From Paracoccus alcaliphilus (GTDB lineage Bacteria > Pseudomonadota > Alphaproteobacteria > Rhodobacterales > Rhodobacteraceae), in NCBI RefSeq assembly GCF_028553725.1, contig NZ_CP067127.1:124001-188000 (forward strand): a stretch of DNA of 64,000 nt, read 5' to 3'. Below are positions 22,752 through 30,515 of the stretch, piece after piece. How positions within the stretch are numbered: position 1 is the stretch's first letter; each line of letters starts with the position of its first letter. The position numbers and the translations under genes were made by a program. A model generated the notes under the pieces. It was not told the DNA's origin. It was given only the letters and a program-made list of their open reading frames with translations, and made no database searches.

Positions 22752-23980
22752 CAGTCCGGCTCCTCGATGCGGACTTCCATGCCGTCGCGCAGCTCTGCCA
22801 GTCGCCCGGATACGATGCGGTCTGACGCCTTGAGTCCCGCGACGACGGCAATCAGATCCCCGCCCGCCATGTCCGGGCCGGTTTCAACTGGTTGACGGAT
22901 CAGGCGGCCATCGCTGATTTTCAGCACATGAGGGCCGCTGGCGTCTTCGCGCAGGGTGTCGCGCGGGATGGCAATGGCGCCGGGGATGCGGGCCATCTCG
23001 ATTTCGCCGCTGGCAAACATGCCACCGCGCAGGACGCCGTCGGGGTTGCTTACCCTTACCGTCACCGTGCTGTTGCGGCTGCCTTCGCTGGCGATGGGGG
23101 CGATGCCCTCGATCCGGCCGGTGAATTCTTGATCCGGCAGGCCCTGCACGGTCAGGTGGACGTTCTGGCCGGGTTCCAACGACACGGTTCTGGCGACCGG
23201 CACATTCACCGTGGCCAGCATGCTGGACAGATCGACCAACTCGAACAGGACGGTGCCATTCGCGACGGTCTGACCCGGCTCGGCCTTGCGGGCGGCGATG
23301 ATACCGTCGAAGGGAGCAAGGACGCGGGTATCGCGCAGGGCAATCTCGGCGGCGACTACGGCGGCCTGTTGCATCTGCAGATTGGCCGCCTGAACGTCGA
23401 GATTGCTGCGTGAGGTTTCAAGGTTGGCGGCGGCCGAGATGCCGCGATCGGCCAGCTGTTCGGACCTTTGCGCCTGTGTCTCGGCCAGAAGCGATTGGGC
23501 GCGGACAGCCGCCAGGGATGCCCGCTGCTGATGCAGCCCGGCCTCCAGACTATCGCTTTCGATCCGCAGCAGCAGATCGCCGCGCGACACCCGGTCACCC
23601 AGTCGCGCGGCGACGTCTTCCACCGTGCCTGCGGTACGGCCGGCGATCTCGACCTGAAGATGCGGGCGCAGGGTGCCGCTGATCGGCAGGGTCTGGCTGA
23701 GCGCCTGCGGTTCAACCGTGGTCACGTCCAGCGGGTGCAGCAGGATCCTCGTATCCGGGGCGCCAGCGATGGTTGCGGCGGGCGGCGCAGAAACCGGCGC
23801 AAAAACAACACCCGTAAGGGCCAGCGCCAGAACGGCAACGATTCCCCACGGCCAGATCCGCCGTTGCGGGCGGGCAGCCCCGGTCTCGCGCAGTAATTCG
23901 CGGGGGGTCTTGGCCCAGTCGGGTTTGCCATTCCGGCTTGCATGAAAGGCGTGTTGTTCGGCTGAAGGCTCGGGCGACAT
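22751..23980 (-). CDS. RND membrane fusion (periplasmic adaptor) protein
   Basis: The 409-residue protein is the adaptor for the permease that follows. After a cytoplasmic N-terminus of about 50 residues comes one membrane anchor (WGIVAVLALALTGVVF), a lipoyl-type hairpin with coiled-coil (ESDSLEAGLHQQRASLAAVR) and the barrel segments APFDGIIAARKAEPGQTV and VPVARTVSLEPGQ. I chose the ATG at 23980 because the frame upstream of it is only the translated operator. The ribosome site is weak (GGAA). The lux-box-like element is about 80 bases upstream. Confidence 0.92.
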   Translation of the reverse strand: MSPEPSAEQHAFHASRNGKPDWAKTPRELLRETGAARPQRRIWPWGIVAVLALALTGVVFAPVSAPPAATIAGAPDTRILLHPLDVTTVEPQALSQTLPISGTLRPHLQVEIAGRTAGTVEDVAARLGDRVSRGDLLLRIESDSLEAGLHQQRASLAAVRAQSLLAETQAQRSEQLADRGISAAANLETSRSNLDVQAANLQMQQAAVVAAEIALRDTRVLAPFDGIIAARKAEPGQTVANGTVLFELVDLSSMLATVNVPVARTVSLEPGQNVHLTVQGLPDQEFTGRIEGIAPIASEGSRNSTVTVRVSNPDGVLRGGMFASGEIEMARIPGAIAIPRDTLREDASGPHVLKISDGRLIRQPVETGPDMAGGDLIAVVAGLKASDRIVSGRLAELRDGMEVRIEEPD

Positions 23981-24060
23981 GCGGCGTGGTTCCGTTTCTG
24001 CGCAAAGGGCGATGCCCCGGCAGAATGCCCGCGATGGGTCCAAAACGGAAAACGCCAGAT

Positions 24061-24082
24061 CTGTCCCGTACAGATGTGGGGG
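24061..24082. promoter_or_regulatory. Putative LuxR operator before the RND operon
   Basis: The dyad CTGTCCCGTACAG is followed by ATGTGGGGG. It differs from the element at 16484-16505 in two positions only. It begins 81 bases upstream of the fusion protein start, a normal distance for an activator site. Confidence 0.55.
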
Positions 24083-24099
24083 CAATTATTCCGGAATCT

Positions 24100-24367
24100 G
24101 CCGCCGCGTGAAAAGTGTAAAGGCAATCATCCAGTGGCCGCAGCGTATGGCACCGGGATGCCATCACCATTGCCTTTTCGGCCTCGGTCAGAAGCGGCAA
24201 CGCGGCGCCTTCGGTTGGGTTCTGGGGTCTGCGACGGTCCCGCGCTTGCGCCAGCTGGCGACTGTCCCCGGTGATCCCATACTCCCGTCACAACCGCGCG
24301 AGCGAAGCTGGCGGGCGGTTCCTATTGCCTGGGCGGTCGTGGCCTCCCCGTGACAAACTTGTCCCAT
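24100..24367 (-). pseudogene. IS481-family transposase remnant
   Basis: The frame starting at 24367 reads MGQVCHGEATTAQAI and later ASWRKRGTVADPRTQPKAPR, which follows the N-terminal pattern of IS481-type transposases (MGQVxHGSATTT... VAKWRKR). A frameshift near 24190 then continues as LLTEAEKAMVMASRCHTLRPLDDCLY, again the expected order of that family. The catalytic core is absent; homology ends close to the lux-box-like element. This is a decayed insertion sequence end. Confidence 0.7.
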
Positions 24368-24495
24368 AATGCTTCCCTCCATTCCACCGAAAAGGAGCAC
24401 ACCGTCAAACCAGAGGATCGAGCAGCTGAACAGATTTCCGAGGTGGCTTGAATATTGCACGTCGGATTGGTCAGCCGGGAATATTGCGAGGTGAC

Positions 24496-25098
24496 ATGAA
24501 CGAACTGCCACACGTCCCAACCAGTGGAGAAATTTTTACACATATTCGAATTATCGTGGGCATGGTCCTGGGGCTCAGCGTCAGTCGGTTGATAATCGGG
24601 CTGACCCGCTTCATTCAGCACCCCGGCAAGGAGAAGATCTACCCACCGCATTTCGGCTGGGTGCTGTTCCTGCTGCTGTTCATCATTCATTTCTGGTGGT
24701 TCGAATTCGCCCTTGCCCATCGTCCAAGCTGGTCATTCGCAATCTATTTTTTCCTCGTCTTTTATGCGGGGGTGTTCGCGGCCCTGTCGGCGGTCCTGTT
24801 CCCGGATCGCATGGACGAATATCAGGGGTTTGGCGATTACTTCCGCAAGCGCCGCCGGGGTTTTTATATTCTGCTGCTGGTGCTGCTGATCGTTGATGTC
24901 GTGGACACGCTGATCAAGGGCGGCGACTATTATGCAGCACATTACGGCTGGTATTATCCGGTCCGTCAGGCGGTGCTGATCGGCGGGACCATGTTGGCGC
25001 TGAGATGGCAGTCGGAACGCTATCAGGCGGGCTTTGCCGTCTTCGCATTGCTGTTTCAACTGATCTGGATCGTCAGTCTGTTCGAGGTGATCGGCTGA
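24496..25098 (+). CDS. Small integral membrane protein of unknown function
   Basis: The 200-residue protein has about six hydrophobic segments (for example IIVGMVLGLSVSRLIIGL, FGWVLFLLLFIIHFWWFEF, GFYILLLVLLIVDVVDTL). I do not recognise a named family. The ATG at 24496 is chosen because GAGGTG lies 3 bases before it; an upstream ATG at 24448 lacks such a site. It stands alone, convergent with the next gene. Confidence 0.75.
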   Translation: MNELPHVPTSGEIFTHIRIIVGMVLGLSVSRLIIGLTRFIQHPGKEKIYPPHFGWVLFLLLFIIHFWWFEFALAHRPSWSFAIYFFLVFYAGVFAALSAVLFPDRMDEYQGFGDYFRKRRRGFYILLLVLLIVDVVDTLIKGGDYYAAHYGWYYPVRQAVLIGGTMLALRWQSERYQAGFAVFALLFQLIWIVSLFEVIG

Positions 25099-25112
25099 TC
25101 ATCGATCGCAGT

Positions 25113-26213
25113 TCAGATGCCGCTGCCGAAATATTCCAGCCTCAGGCTTTCCAGCGTGCCATCCTCCTGAAGGTCCAGGATTTCCAGGGTGACGGGCAAG
25201 GCCAGACTGCTTTCATGCGGAAAGGCAAAGCCGTATTTGTCCGGGTGGAACAGGTTGCCGACCACTGCCATACCCTCTTCGGAATGGGTATGCGCATAAT
25301 GTTCAAGGATCGGCGCATCGCCGACCACCGCGTCCAGCCGCCCCTCGCCAAGCGCCGCAGCCGAAGCGCCGATATTGGGGAAGGAGCGCGTGGCGATGCC
25401 CATTTCCTGCATATACCTCTCGGCCACGCTGCCTGTGAAGACACCGACGGTTTTGCCGGGCAGGTCCGACAATTCGGAAACGCCCCGCGTCAGGGACACG
25501 GCAGTCATCACGCTGGTCACCGACGAGGTGATATAGGCAATGACCGCGACGCCGACGGCAAGCCAGATCGCCTGCCAGATGCGCCCGACCCAGCCGAACA
25601 GGTTCTTGCGCGCGATCCGGCCCGAGGTGACGATGGACATCACATGGTAGAAACTTTCCGCAACGCCGTCGCGCCAACGTCTGGGGTGATCCGGGTCAAA
25701 GCGGCGATCGAACAGTGTCAGGCCAATGGTGGCCAGCACGATGATCGACAGCAGCCAGGCATAGGCACGCAGGTGACCGGCATCCTGAAGCCCGTTCAGC
25801 ACGCCCCGAAACCCGCCACCGCCCTGATCGGGGACCATGATCCTCAACCCGGCATCGTACCAGGGCTGGGTGAAAGCGATGGTCTCGGCGCGGTCGCGGG
25901 TGATGGTCAGGTTGGTAATGGCTGCATCGACCTCGCCGCTGGCGGTGGCCCGGACCAAGGCGCCGAAAGTCGGATATTCGGTATAGTGAAACGTCAGACC
26001 CAGCTGTTCGGCGACGGTTTCCCACAATTCGATAGCCATGCCGGAATGGGCACCGTTGCCGCGGTCCTCGACGAAGGGCGGGCTGACATAGACGCCGACC
26101 GTCAACTCTGTCTGCGGCGCATCCTGAGCGGCGACGCGTGTCGCGCCCAAGGCCACAAACAGCACCAGAATCAGCGTGGCGGCCACTGAAAGTCGTTCGG
26201 TTGCGCGTTTCAT
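25113..26213 (-). CDS. Glutamate-receptor-like ligand-gated channel protein with non-standard pore loop
   Basis: The 366-residue protein has a Sec signal (cleavage near VAAQ), a first solute-binding lobe (about 35-125), a membrane helix (YAWLLSIIVLATIGLTLF), a pore-loop region, a second membrane helix (IWQAIWLAVGVAVIAYITSSV) and a second binding lobe (about 235-340). This S1-TM-P-TM-S2 order is that of prokaryotic ionotropic glutamate receptors such as GluR0. In those the pore contains TVGYG; here the equivalent stretch reads SFYHVMSIVTSGRIARKN. The ligand is likely an amino acid (ITNLTITRDRAETIAFTQPW, typical of SBP family 3). It may be a channel of other selectivity or a receptor without conduction. 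Confidence 0.8.
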   Translation of the reverse strand: MKRATERLSVAATLILVLFVALGATRVAAQDAPQTELTVGVYVSPPFVEDRGNGAHSGMAIELWETVAEQLGLTFHYTEYPTFGALVRATASGEVDAAITNLTITRDRAETIAFTQPWYDAGLRIMVPDQGGGGFRGVLNGLQDAGHLRAYAWLLSIIVLATIGLTLFDRRFDPDHPRRWRDGVAESFYHVMSIVTSGRIARKNLFGWVGRIWQAIWLAVGVAVIAYITSSVTSVMTAVSLTRGVSELSDLPGKTVGVFTGSVAERYMQEMGIATRSFPNIGASAAALGEGRLDAVVGDAPILEHYAHTHSEEGMAVVGNLFHPDKYGFAFPHESSLALPVTLEILDLQEDGTLESLRLEYFGSGI

Positions 26214-26243
26214 CCTGTTCCCCCGCCGATCTTCCGGCGGTCG

Positions 26244-26498
26244 TTACGCGTCCGGATCATCCACATCGCATCCGATGCCGTGACAGCCGATGTAATTGCC
26301 GTGGGTGTCGAAATTCGGCTCGCCCTGGCTGTCGAATTGCGGACGGGGATCAATCTGGTCGCCACTGTCGGGATTGTCGACCAGACAGCCCTCGCCATGA
26401 CATCCGTCATAACCGCTTGAATCGTCGCAAGCGGCGGTTCCCAGCATCAGAAGCCCTGCAAACAGTGCCGCCGGCAGCCTTAACCTCGATTGGTTCAT
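26244..26498 (-). CDS. Small lipoprotein with a duplicated Gly-Cys-His motif
   Basis: The 84-residue protein has a lipoprotein signal ending LGTAAC and a short acidic mature part. Mature sequence contains two copies of a GCHGxGCxVDxPD element. The ATG at 26498 follows GGAAAG. It lies 30 bases before the channel-like gene in the same direction and is probably co-transcribed. The Cys/His pairs could bind a metal or form disulfides; no family is known to me. Confidence 0.7.
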   Translation of the reverse strand: MNQSRLRLPAALFAGLLMLGTAACDDSSGYDGCHGEGCLVDNPDSGDQIDPRPQFDSQGEPNFDTHGNYIGCHGIGCDVDDPDA

Positions 26499-26586
26499 GG
26501 TCTTTCCTTTTTGCCATGTCGTCGGTGCAACTGCGATCAGCCGCCGCACGGATCCGCAAGCAAAGCAGCCCGAAAAAGGACGTGGC

Positions 26587-26990
26587 TCACGGTTTCAATT
26601 CGGTTTCGATCTCCTCTTCAATCAGCGCGCAGTGCAGCGCGACGGGCATGGCCTGAATGACATCGTCCAGTGGGCCGTCGATAAAATCGCAACTGATGAG
26701 ATTGAGATCGCCGCTGAGTCGAGCGGTGAAAACATTGACATTGACCCCAATGTCGCCATCGGACCATTACAACCGCTTCTCGTCAACCCCTCCGCCCGTC
26801 ATCTGGACGGTGCCCGGCTTTGCCGGCACCTGCACATCCTCGCTGCCAAGGTTGATGCGACTGAACGGCGCCCTGCATCACGAAACGCAATCCAGATGCG
26901 TTCGGATCCCTGCGGATCGCCATGCTGCAATGCCTGCGTGTCAGCTTCCTTGCAGCATCAGCGCTCGTATCCATCGTCATCGCATGGACA
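26587..26990 (-). pseudogene. Decayed DUF1311 (LprI-like) gene remnant
   Basis: In one frame a stretch reads ALQHGDPQGSERIWIAFRDA, which fits the (S/A)(E/Q)RxWIAFRDAEC motif of DUF1311 lysozyme-inhibitor-like proteins. Downstream, another frame reads FSRINLGSEDVQVPAKPG, then a TAA (26767-26769), then GDIGVNVNVFTARLSGDLN and ends EEEIETELKP with TGA at 26587. A stop also precedes the WIAFRDA part (26958-26960). Stops and at least one frameshift mean it is broken. Family assignment rests on the short motif. Confidence 0.4.
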
Positions 26991-27049
26991 AGGACGTCAG
27001 GCCCCGGCAACGCCACAAACCGGTCGAAAATCGCCAGCCTGATGTCCCG

Positions 27050-27442
27050 TTACACCTTGAGTGCGGTGGCGCAGTCGGTCGCAACTGTGCGGTCCGTGGT
27101 GGTTTGGCCGGGCATCATCGCCCATCCGCCCGCTTCCACGAATGTCCGCATCTGGGTGTTGCCGGTGATCGCGCCCAGTTCGGCGCGTCTGGCCTCGGCG
27201 TCAGGGGCAAGGTTGAACCGATCCACGCATATGGCGGTCGCCAGTTCCGAATAGGACGTCTTGCCCGAAGCTTCGGCCGCACTGCGCGAGGACGCGCCCG
27301 TCACCCAGCCTCCCCAGCCGAATCCGACAACCATCGTCGCGATGATCGAGACGATACAGGCCCAGAACAGCGCGGTTTTGGTGGGGCGATAGGCTTCCCA
27401 TCGCTGGCCGATCGAGGGTTTTGTGCTGTGTTGAATGGTCAT
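27050..27442 (-). CDS. Single-pass membrane protein of unknown function
   Basis: The 130-residue protein has a short cytoplasmic start, one membrane segment (FWACIVSIIATMVVGFGWGGWVTG) and a periplasmic domain with two Cys (ICVDRF and TDCATALKV). The ATG at 27442 follows GGGAG at 7 bases. The pattern of one anchor and a Cys-containing domain recurs in uncharacterised alphaproteobacterial proteins. It sits between two other unknowns on the same strand. Confidence 0.75.
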   Translation of the reverse strand: MTIQHSTKPSIGQRWEAYRPTKTALFWACIVSIIATMVVGFGWGGWVTGASSRSAAEASGKTSYSELATAICVDRFNLAPDAEARRAELGAITGNTQMRTFVEAGGWAMMPGQTTTDRTVATDCATALKV

Positions 27443-27517
27443 GGTATTCTCCCTGAGAGTTTGTTGTTGATTGTATCTTCCGGCCGAAGGGCCGGCCTGC
27501 ATCAGTCCATCGGAAAG

Positions 27518-28159
27518 CTAGGCACCGGGCAGAACATCTGTCGCAACCCGGGTCTGACCCCGTGCGGCGATGCGGGTTGCGGCGGTTGCTGCCGCCTTGA
27601 GGGCATCCGCTTCCCGCGGGTAATTTCCGTGGACATATCCGTCCACCTGCAGCTCCCACGTTTCGCCCTGTTGGTGGATCTGGAACAGGGTCGGGTTGAA
27701 GAACACGACCGGCGCTGTTTCGGTGGGCTGTCCGGGCGGCTCTCTGGACGCAGGATTGGCCATTGCCCCGGCCCGTGCGGCGTCGAACCGGTTCTGGCTG
27801 CCGATCAGGACGATCGCCCGGATGAACTCGGCGGCGAAATCGGCTGTATCGGCAAATTCCCGTTCGTGACGAACCAGTTTCAGAGGTTCGATGAAAACGT
27901 CTTGCAGACGCTCCATGAAGCGCGGCTCGGTTTCGGCCATATGCGCGATCAGCGTCTGCAGGATCCGCTCATGCGCCAGTACGCGGCGTTCAAGGCTGGA
28001 TTCGTCGGAGTTTCGCGAAACTGGTGGCATGTCTGGCGGTGGGCTGACGTTCTGCACCGGCATGCCTTCGTTTTCGGCTCTTTCGATCTCGGCACCGTTC
28101 GTCGCAGGTGACGGCACCGCCGGTGCAGCGCCGAACGCAGTTCTGTGTCGCGATGTCAT
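27518..28159 (-). CDS. Hypothetical protein
   Basis: The 213-residue protein is not recognised. The start at 28159 is preceded by AGGG; a longer frame to 28228 is less likely. The middle is helical (ESSLERRVLAHERILQTLIAH), and the C-terminal part has VFFNPTLFQIHQQGETWELQVDG and ends Ala/Thr-rich. No signal peptide is visible. Confidence 0.65.
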   Translation of the reverse strand: MTSRHRTAFGAAPAVPSPATNGAEIERAENEGMPVQNVSPPPDMPPVSRNSDESSLERRVLAHERILQTLIAHMAETEPRFMERLQDVFIEPLKLVRHEREFADTADFAAEFIRAIVLIGSQNRFDAARAGAMANPASREPPGQPTETAPVVFFNPTLFQIHQQGETWELQVDGYVHGNYPREADALKAAATAATRIAARGQTRVATDVLPGA

Positions 28160-28636
28160 CGGAAACCCTTTCCGGGCTGCAGCCGTAATGGCTGGTGACC
28201 ACGGTATTTTACAGCGGTCCCCTGTCATATGGGGTTGAGGCAGGCTGTTTATAATGGGCGATAATTATTATTGTGCCGAAAATACGGCCCGAAACAACAT
28301 GACCTAAGGTAATTTACCCTTGTATCCGGGAATACAGGCCTTATCTTATATATCGTTCGCCCTTGGAGCATTTGTTCCCTCGGCCTTTTACTTTTCCACT
28401 GATGATTCTTCGCCGGGCTGCATGATCTGCGGCGATGTTGTCTGGAAAATGGCAAATATGATGTGCTTGCGCATATCTCGCCGTCGATCACATGGGTTCA
28501 AGGCAGTCGAACGACAGTCCGGCAATCACCAGCGATATCAAGGTGGTCGCGCTTTCGTGCCCGATCTTGCGTTGGCATGTGCCTGTTATTCATCTTCCGG
28601 CCCTTCATGGCTGGATGTCATCCCGGAGGGTTGAAA
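28160..28636. other. AT-rich gap without a gene I can support
   Basis: The part 28230-28420 is clearly richer in A+T than its surroundings and has small inverted repeats (AGGTAATTTACCCT near 28306; GTATCCGGGAATAC near 28322). Short open frames on both strands show no protein-like features. It may hold the promoter of the upstream hypothetical gene. Confidence 0.4.
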
Positions 28637-28870
28637 ATGATCGCCAATAATGTCCGGCAAGGATTCTTCAAAGTCCCTGCCGCTGTGCCGCAGACGCCGC
28701 TTGATCGTACCACGCTGGCTGCGCGGCAGCTTATTTCCGACGCCCTGAAGCTGCGCGATGCAAATATTTCGCGCCTGCGGGCAATGCGACTGGCCAAAAT
28801 GGCGGATGACGAGGCCGCGATTTCGACGTCCGTGCCAGAAAAAAAGAAACGCCGCGCCTCGAAAAAATGA
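28637..28870 (+). CDS. Small basic protein of unknown function
   Basis: The 77-residue protein starts at 28637 with CCGGAGGG 6 bases before it, which is the main reason to accept it. It is helical in the middle (AARQLISDALKLRDANISRLRAMRL) and ends in a lysine/arginine run (PEKKKRRASKK). The size and charge suit a nucleic-acid-binding or regulatory protein, but nothing more can be said. Confidence 0.55.
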   Translation: MIANNVRQGFFKVPAAVPQTPLDRTTLAARQLISDALKLRDANISRLRAMRLAKMADDEAAISTSVPEKKKRRASKK

Positions 28871-29358
28871 CGAAGGCGCCCGCAAAGCCTTGAAATACAT
28901 TCTGCGAGGCGGCGCATGCCCTCGTCAGAGGATTTTCCGACGACACATGATAATGCCCGTCCCGCGTTTCCTGATCTTGCCGCAACATCTGCTCTGCTTC
29001 CGCCCGCAATGCCGGACTCGAGGCCCTTCGCGGGCGTCGGCGGTCCGGATCTGCGCGGCTCCTGCCTTCGATAACGGAACCGTCGCGGTCAAGTGTTTTC
29101 GCGCATGTCGAATGTCCCGCTTAACCGCGGCCTTGTCCTTTGAACCGTTGATCCGCCTACCGTCATCGGGCGGATGGGGACCCGGGCCTGTCGATGGCCG
29201 GTTCATACCGTCACGGGGTCGTGAGTAGAGTTTATCGCGTCCTCAATACTCGGCGGGGCAGAGCCGGCGGAAACGTGGTATGATTCAGCCACAGCCCTGT
29301 CGGTGAGTTGTCTTCGGCAGCGCAGCCGCGCCCCCGGATGGCGACGGGAGAAAACCAT
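28871..29358. other. Gap with no supported gene
   Basis: Short open frames here lack ribosome sites, known motifs or coding character. The end of the stretch must carry the promoter of the Tat/Sec-exported dioxygenase-fold gene. Confidence 0.4.
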
Positions 29359-29838
29359 ATGACTGACATCCTGACCAACCGCCGTACTCTTCTGATTGCT
29401 GCCAGTGCCGCCGTGGTGTCCGGCCTGTCCGTTCCCGCCCGCGCGCAAGGGCTTGCCCCGACGCCCTCGATGCGCGGCGGGGCCAACAACTACCTTCCGG
29501 GGGCGCCGATCGTGGACCGGATCGGCGGTGGTGGCTTCTGGATGACGGGATCGGTGCGGCGTGCGGGCGACGGTGCCCCGCTGGCCGGACAACGCATCCA
29601 GATCTGGGCGCACACGACCGAGGGGCATGAACGCGACCCGCACAGCCACGGTGCCACGCTGACGGACGCGAATGGAATGTTCCGGCTGGAAATGCCGCAG
29701 ATCGTCCCTGCTTTCGGACAGCCACACGGCCACCTCGCCTATGATGGCGGCGATTTCGAAACCGTCTTTCTTCGTCCGGTCATGCCGAGTGCACGCGAGA
29801 CCGGCCTCCGCGCGGATTTCGTGCTTGTGCCGGTCTGA
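29359..29838 (+). CDS. Exported intradiol-dioxygenase-fold protein
   Basis: The 159-residue protein has a twin-arginine-like signal (TNRRTLLIAASAAVVSG, cleavage near ARAQG). The rest follows the intradiol ring-cleavage dioxygenase fold: GSVRRAGDGAPLAGQRIQIW, HGATLTDANGMFRLEMP and GQPHGHLAYDGG, where the HxH pair fits the two iron histidines. The two tyrosine ligands known from protocatechuate dioxygenases are not obvious, so the iron site may differ. The ATG at 29359 follows GGGAG. It lies 5 bases before a ferric-reductase-like membrane protein and is probably co-expressed with it. Confidence 0.75.
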   Translation: MTDILTNRRTLLIAASAAVVSGLSVPARAQGLAPTPSMRGGANNYLPGAPIVDRIGGGGFWMTGSVRRAGDGAPLAGQRIQIWAHTTEGHERDPHSHGATLTDANGMFRLEMPQIVPAFGQPHGHLAYDGGDFETVFLRPVMPSARETGLRADFVLVPV

Positions 29839-29843
29839 TCGGG

Positions 29844-30464
29844 ATGAGCAGCGGATGGGCCGATCGGGCCCGCGGGATCCTTGTCTGGGCTGGCCTGACG
29901 ACAGCGGTTGCCGTGCCGGTCACCGCCGCGGCGGTGAGTCCGCTGCTGGCATGGCGCGAGCCGATCTATATCCTGGCCGGGTTCGCCGGGGTGATCGCGC
30001 TGGCGCTTCTGCTCATTCAACCCTTGTTGGCGGGCGGGTACCTGCCGGGAATGCCCGCCCTGAAAGGCCGGCAGGTTCACCGGCTTGTCGGGGGCGTTCT
30101 GGTCGCGGCAGTGATCCTGCATGTCGCGGGCCTTTGGGTCACCAGTCCGCCTGACGTGATCGACGCCCTTCTGTTCAGATCGCCGACGCCGTTCTCGTTC
30201 TGGGGTGTGGTTGCCATGTGGGCTGTCTTTGCCTCGGCGCTTGTGGCGGCGTTCCGTCGGCGCTTTCATCTGCATGCCTGGCGTATCACCCACACGGTTC
30301 TGGCGGTGGTTATCGTCGTCGGAAGCATCGTTCATGCGCTGCTGATCGAAGGGACGATGGAAACGGTATCGAAGGCGGTCCTTTGCGGGCTGGTCTTCGC
30401 CGCGACCGTGAGGGCGATTGCCGGCCTGCGGGGCTGGACGATCCGGGCGCGCCGGGATTCGTAA
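29844..30464 (+). CDS. Ferric-reductase-like transmembrane cytochrome protein
   Basis: The 206-residue protein has about six membrane helices. His residues lie in two helices at the spacing typical of b-heme binding (RQVHRLVGGVLVAAVILH and FHLHAWRITHTVLAVV ... SIVHAL). It matches the ferric reductase-like transmembrane domain (FRD/YedZ type) without the FAD/NADPH part. It probably supplies electrons across the membrane, perhaps to the exported partner encoded 5 bases upstream. A 70-base piece of this gene recurs in inverse orientation at 32776-32846. Confidence 0.8.
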   Translation: MSSGWADRARGILVWAGLTTAVAVPVTAAAVSPLLAWREPIYILAGFAGVIALALLLIQPLLAGGYLPGMPALKGRQVHRLVGGVLVAAVILHVAGLWVTSPPDVIDALLFRSPTPFSFWGVVAMWAVFASALVAAFRRRFHLHAWRITHTVLAVVIVVGSIVHALLIEGTMETVSKAVLCGLVFAATVRAIAGLRGWTIRARRDS

Positions 30465-30515
30465 GGGTTTCACCGGATGCCGAACCTCGATGATCGCATT
30501 GGGCTGACGCGCAAC

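Noticed and set aside
26657..28111. 484-codon plus-strand frame
   Set aside because: It overlaps three better-supported minus-strand features and has no ribosome site or protein-like pattern.
28249..28491. 80-codon minus-strand frame in the AT-rich gap
   Set aside because: No ribosome site, no conserved-looking segment, composition of random translated DNA.
28925..29206. 93-codon minus-strand frame
   Set aside because: Arg/Lys/Gly-rich random-looking translation without start signal; kept as an empty gap instead.
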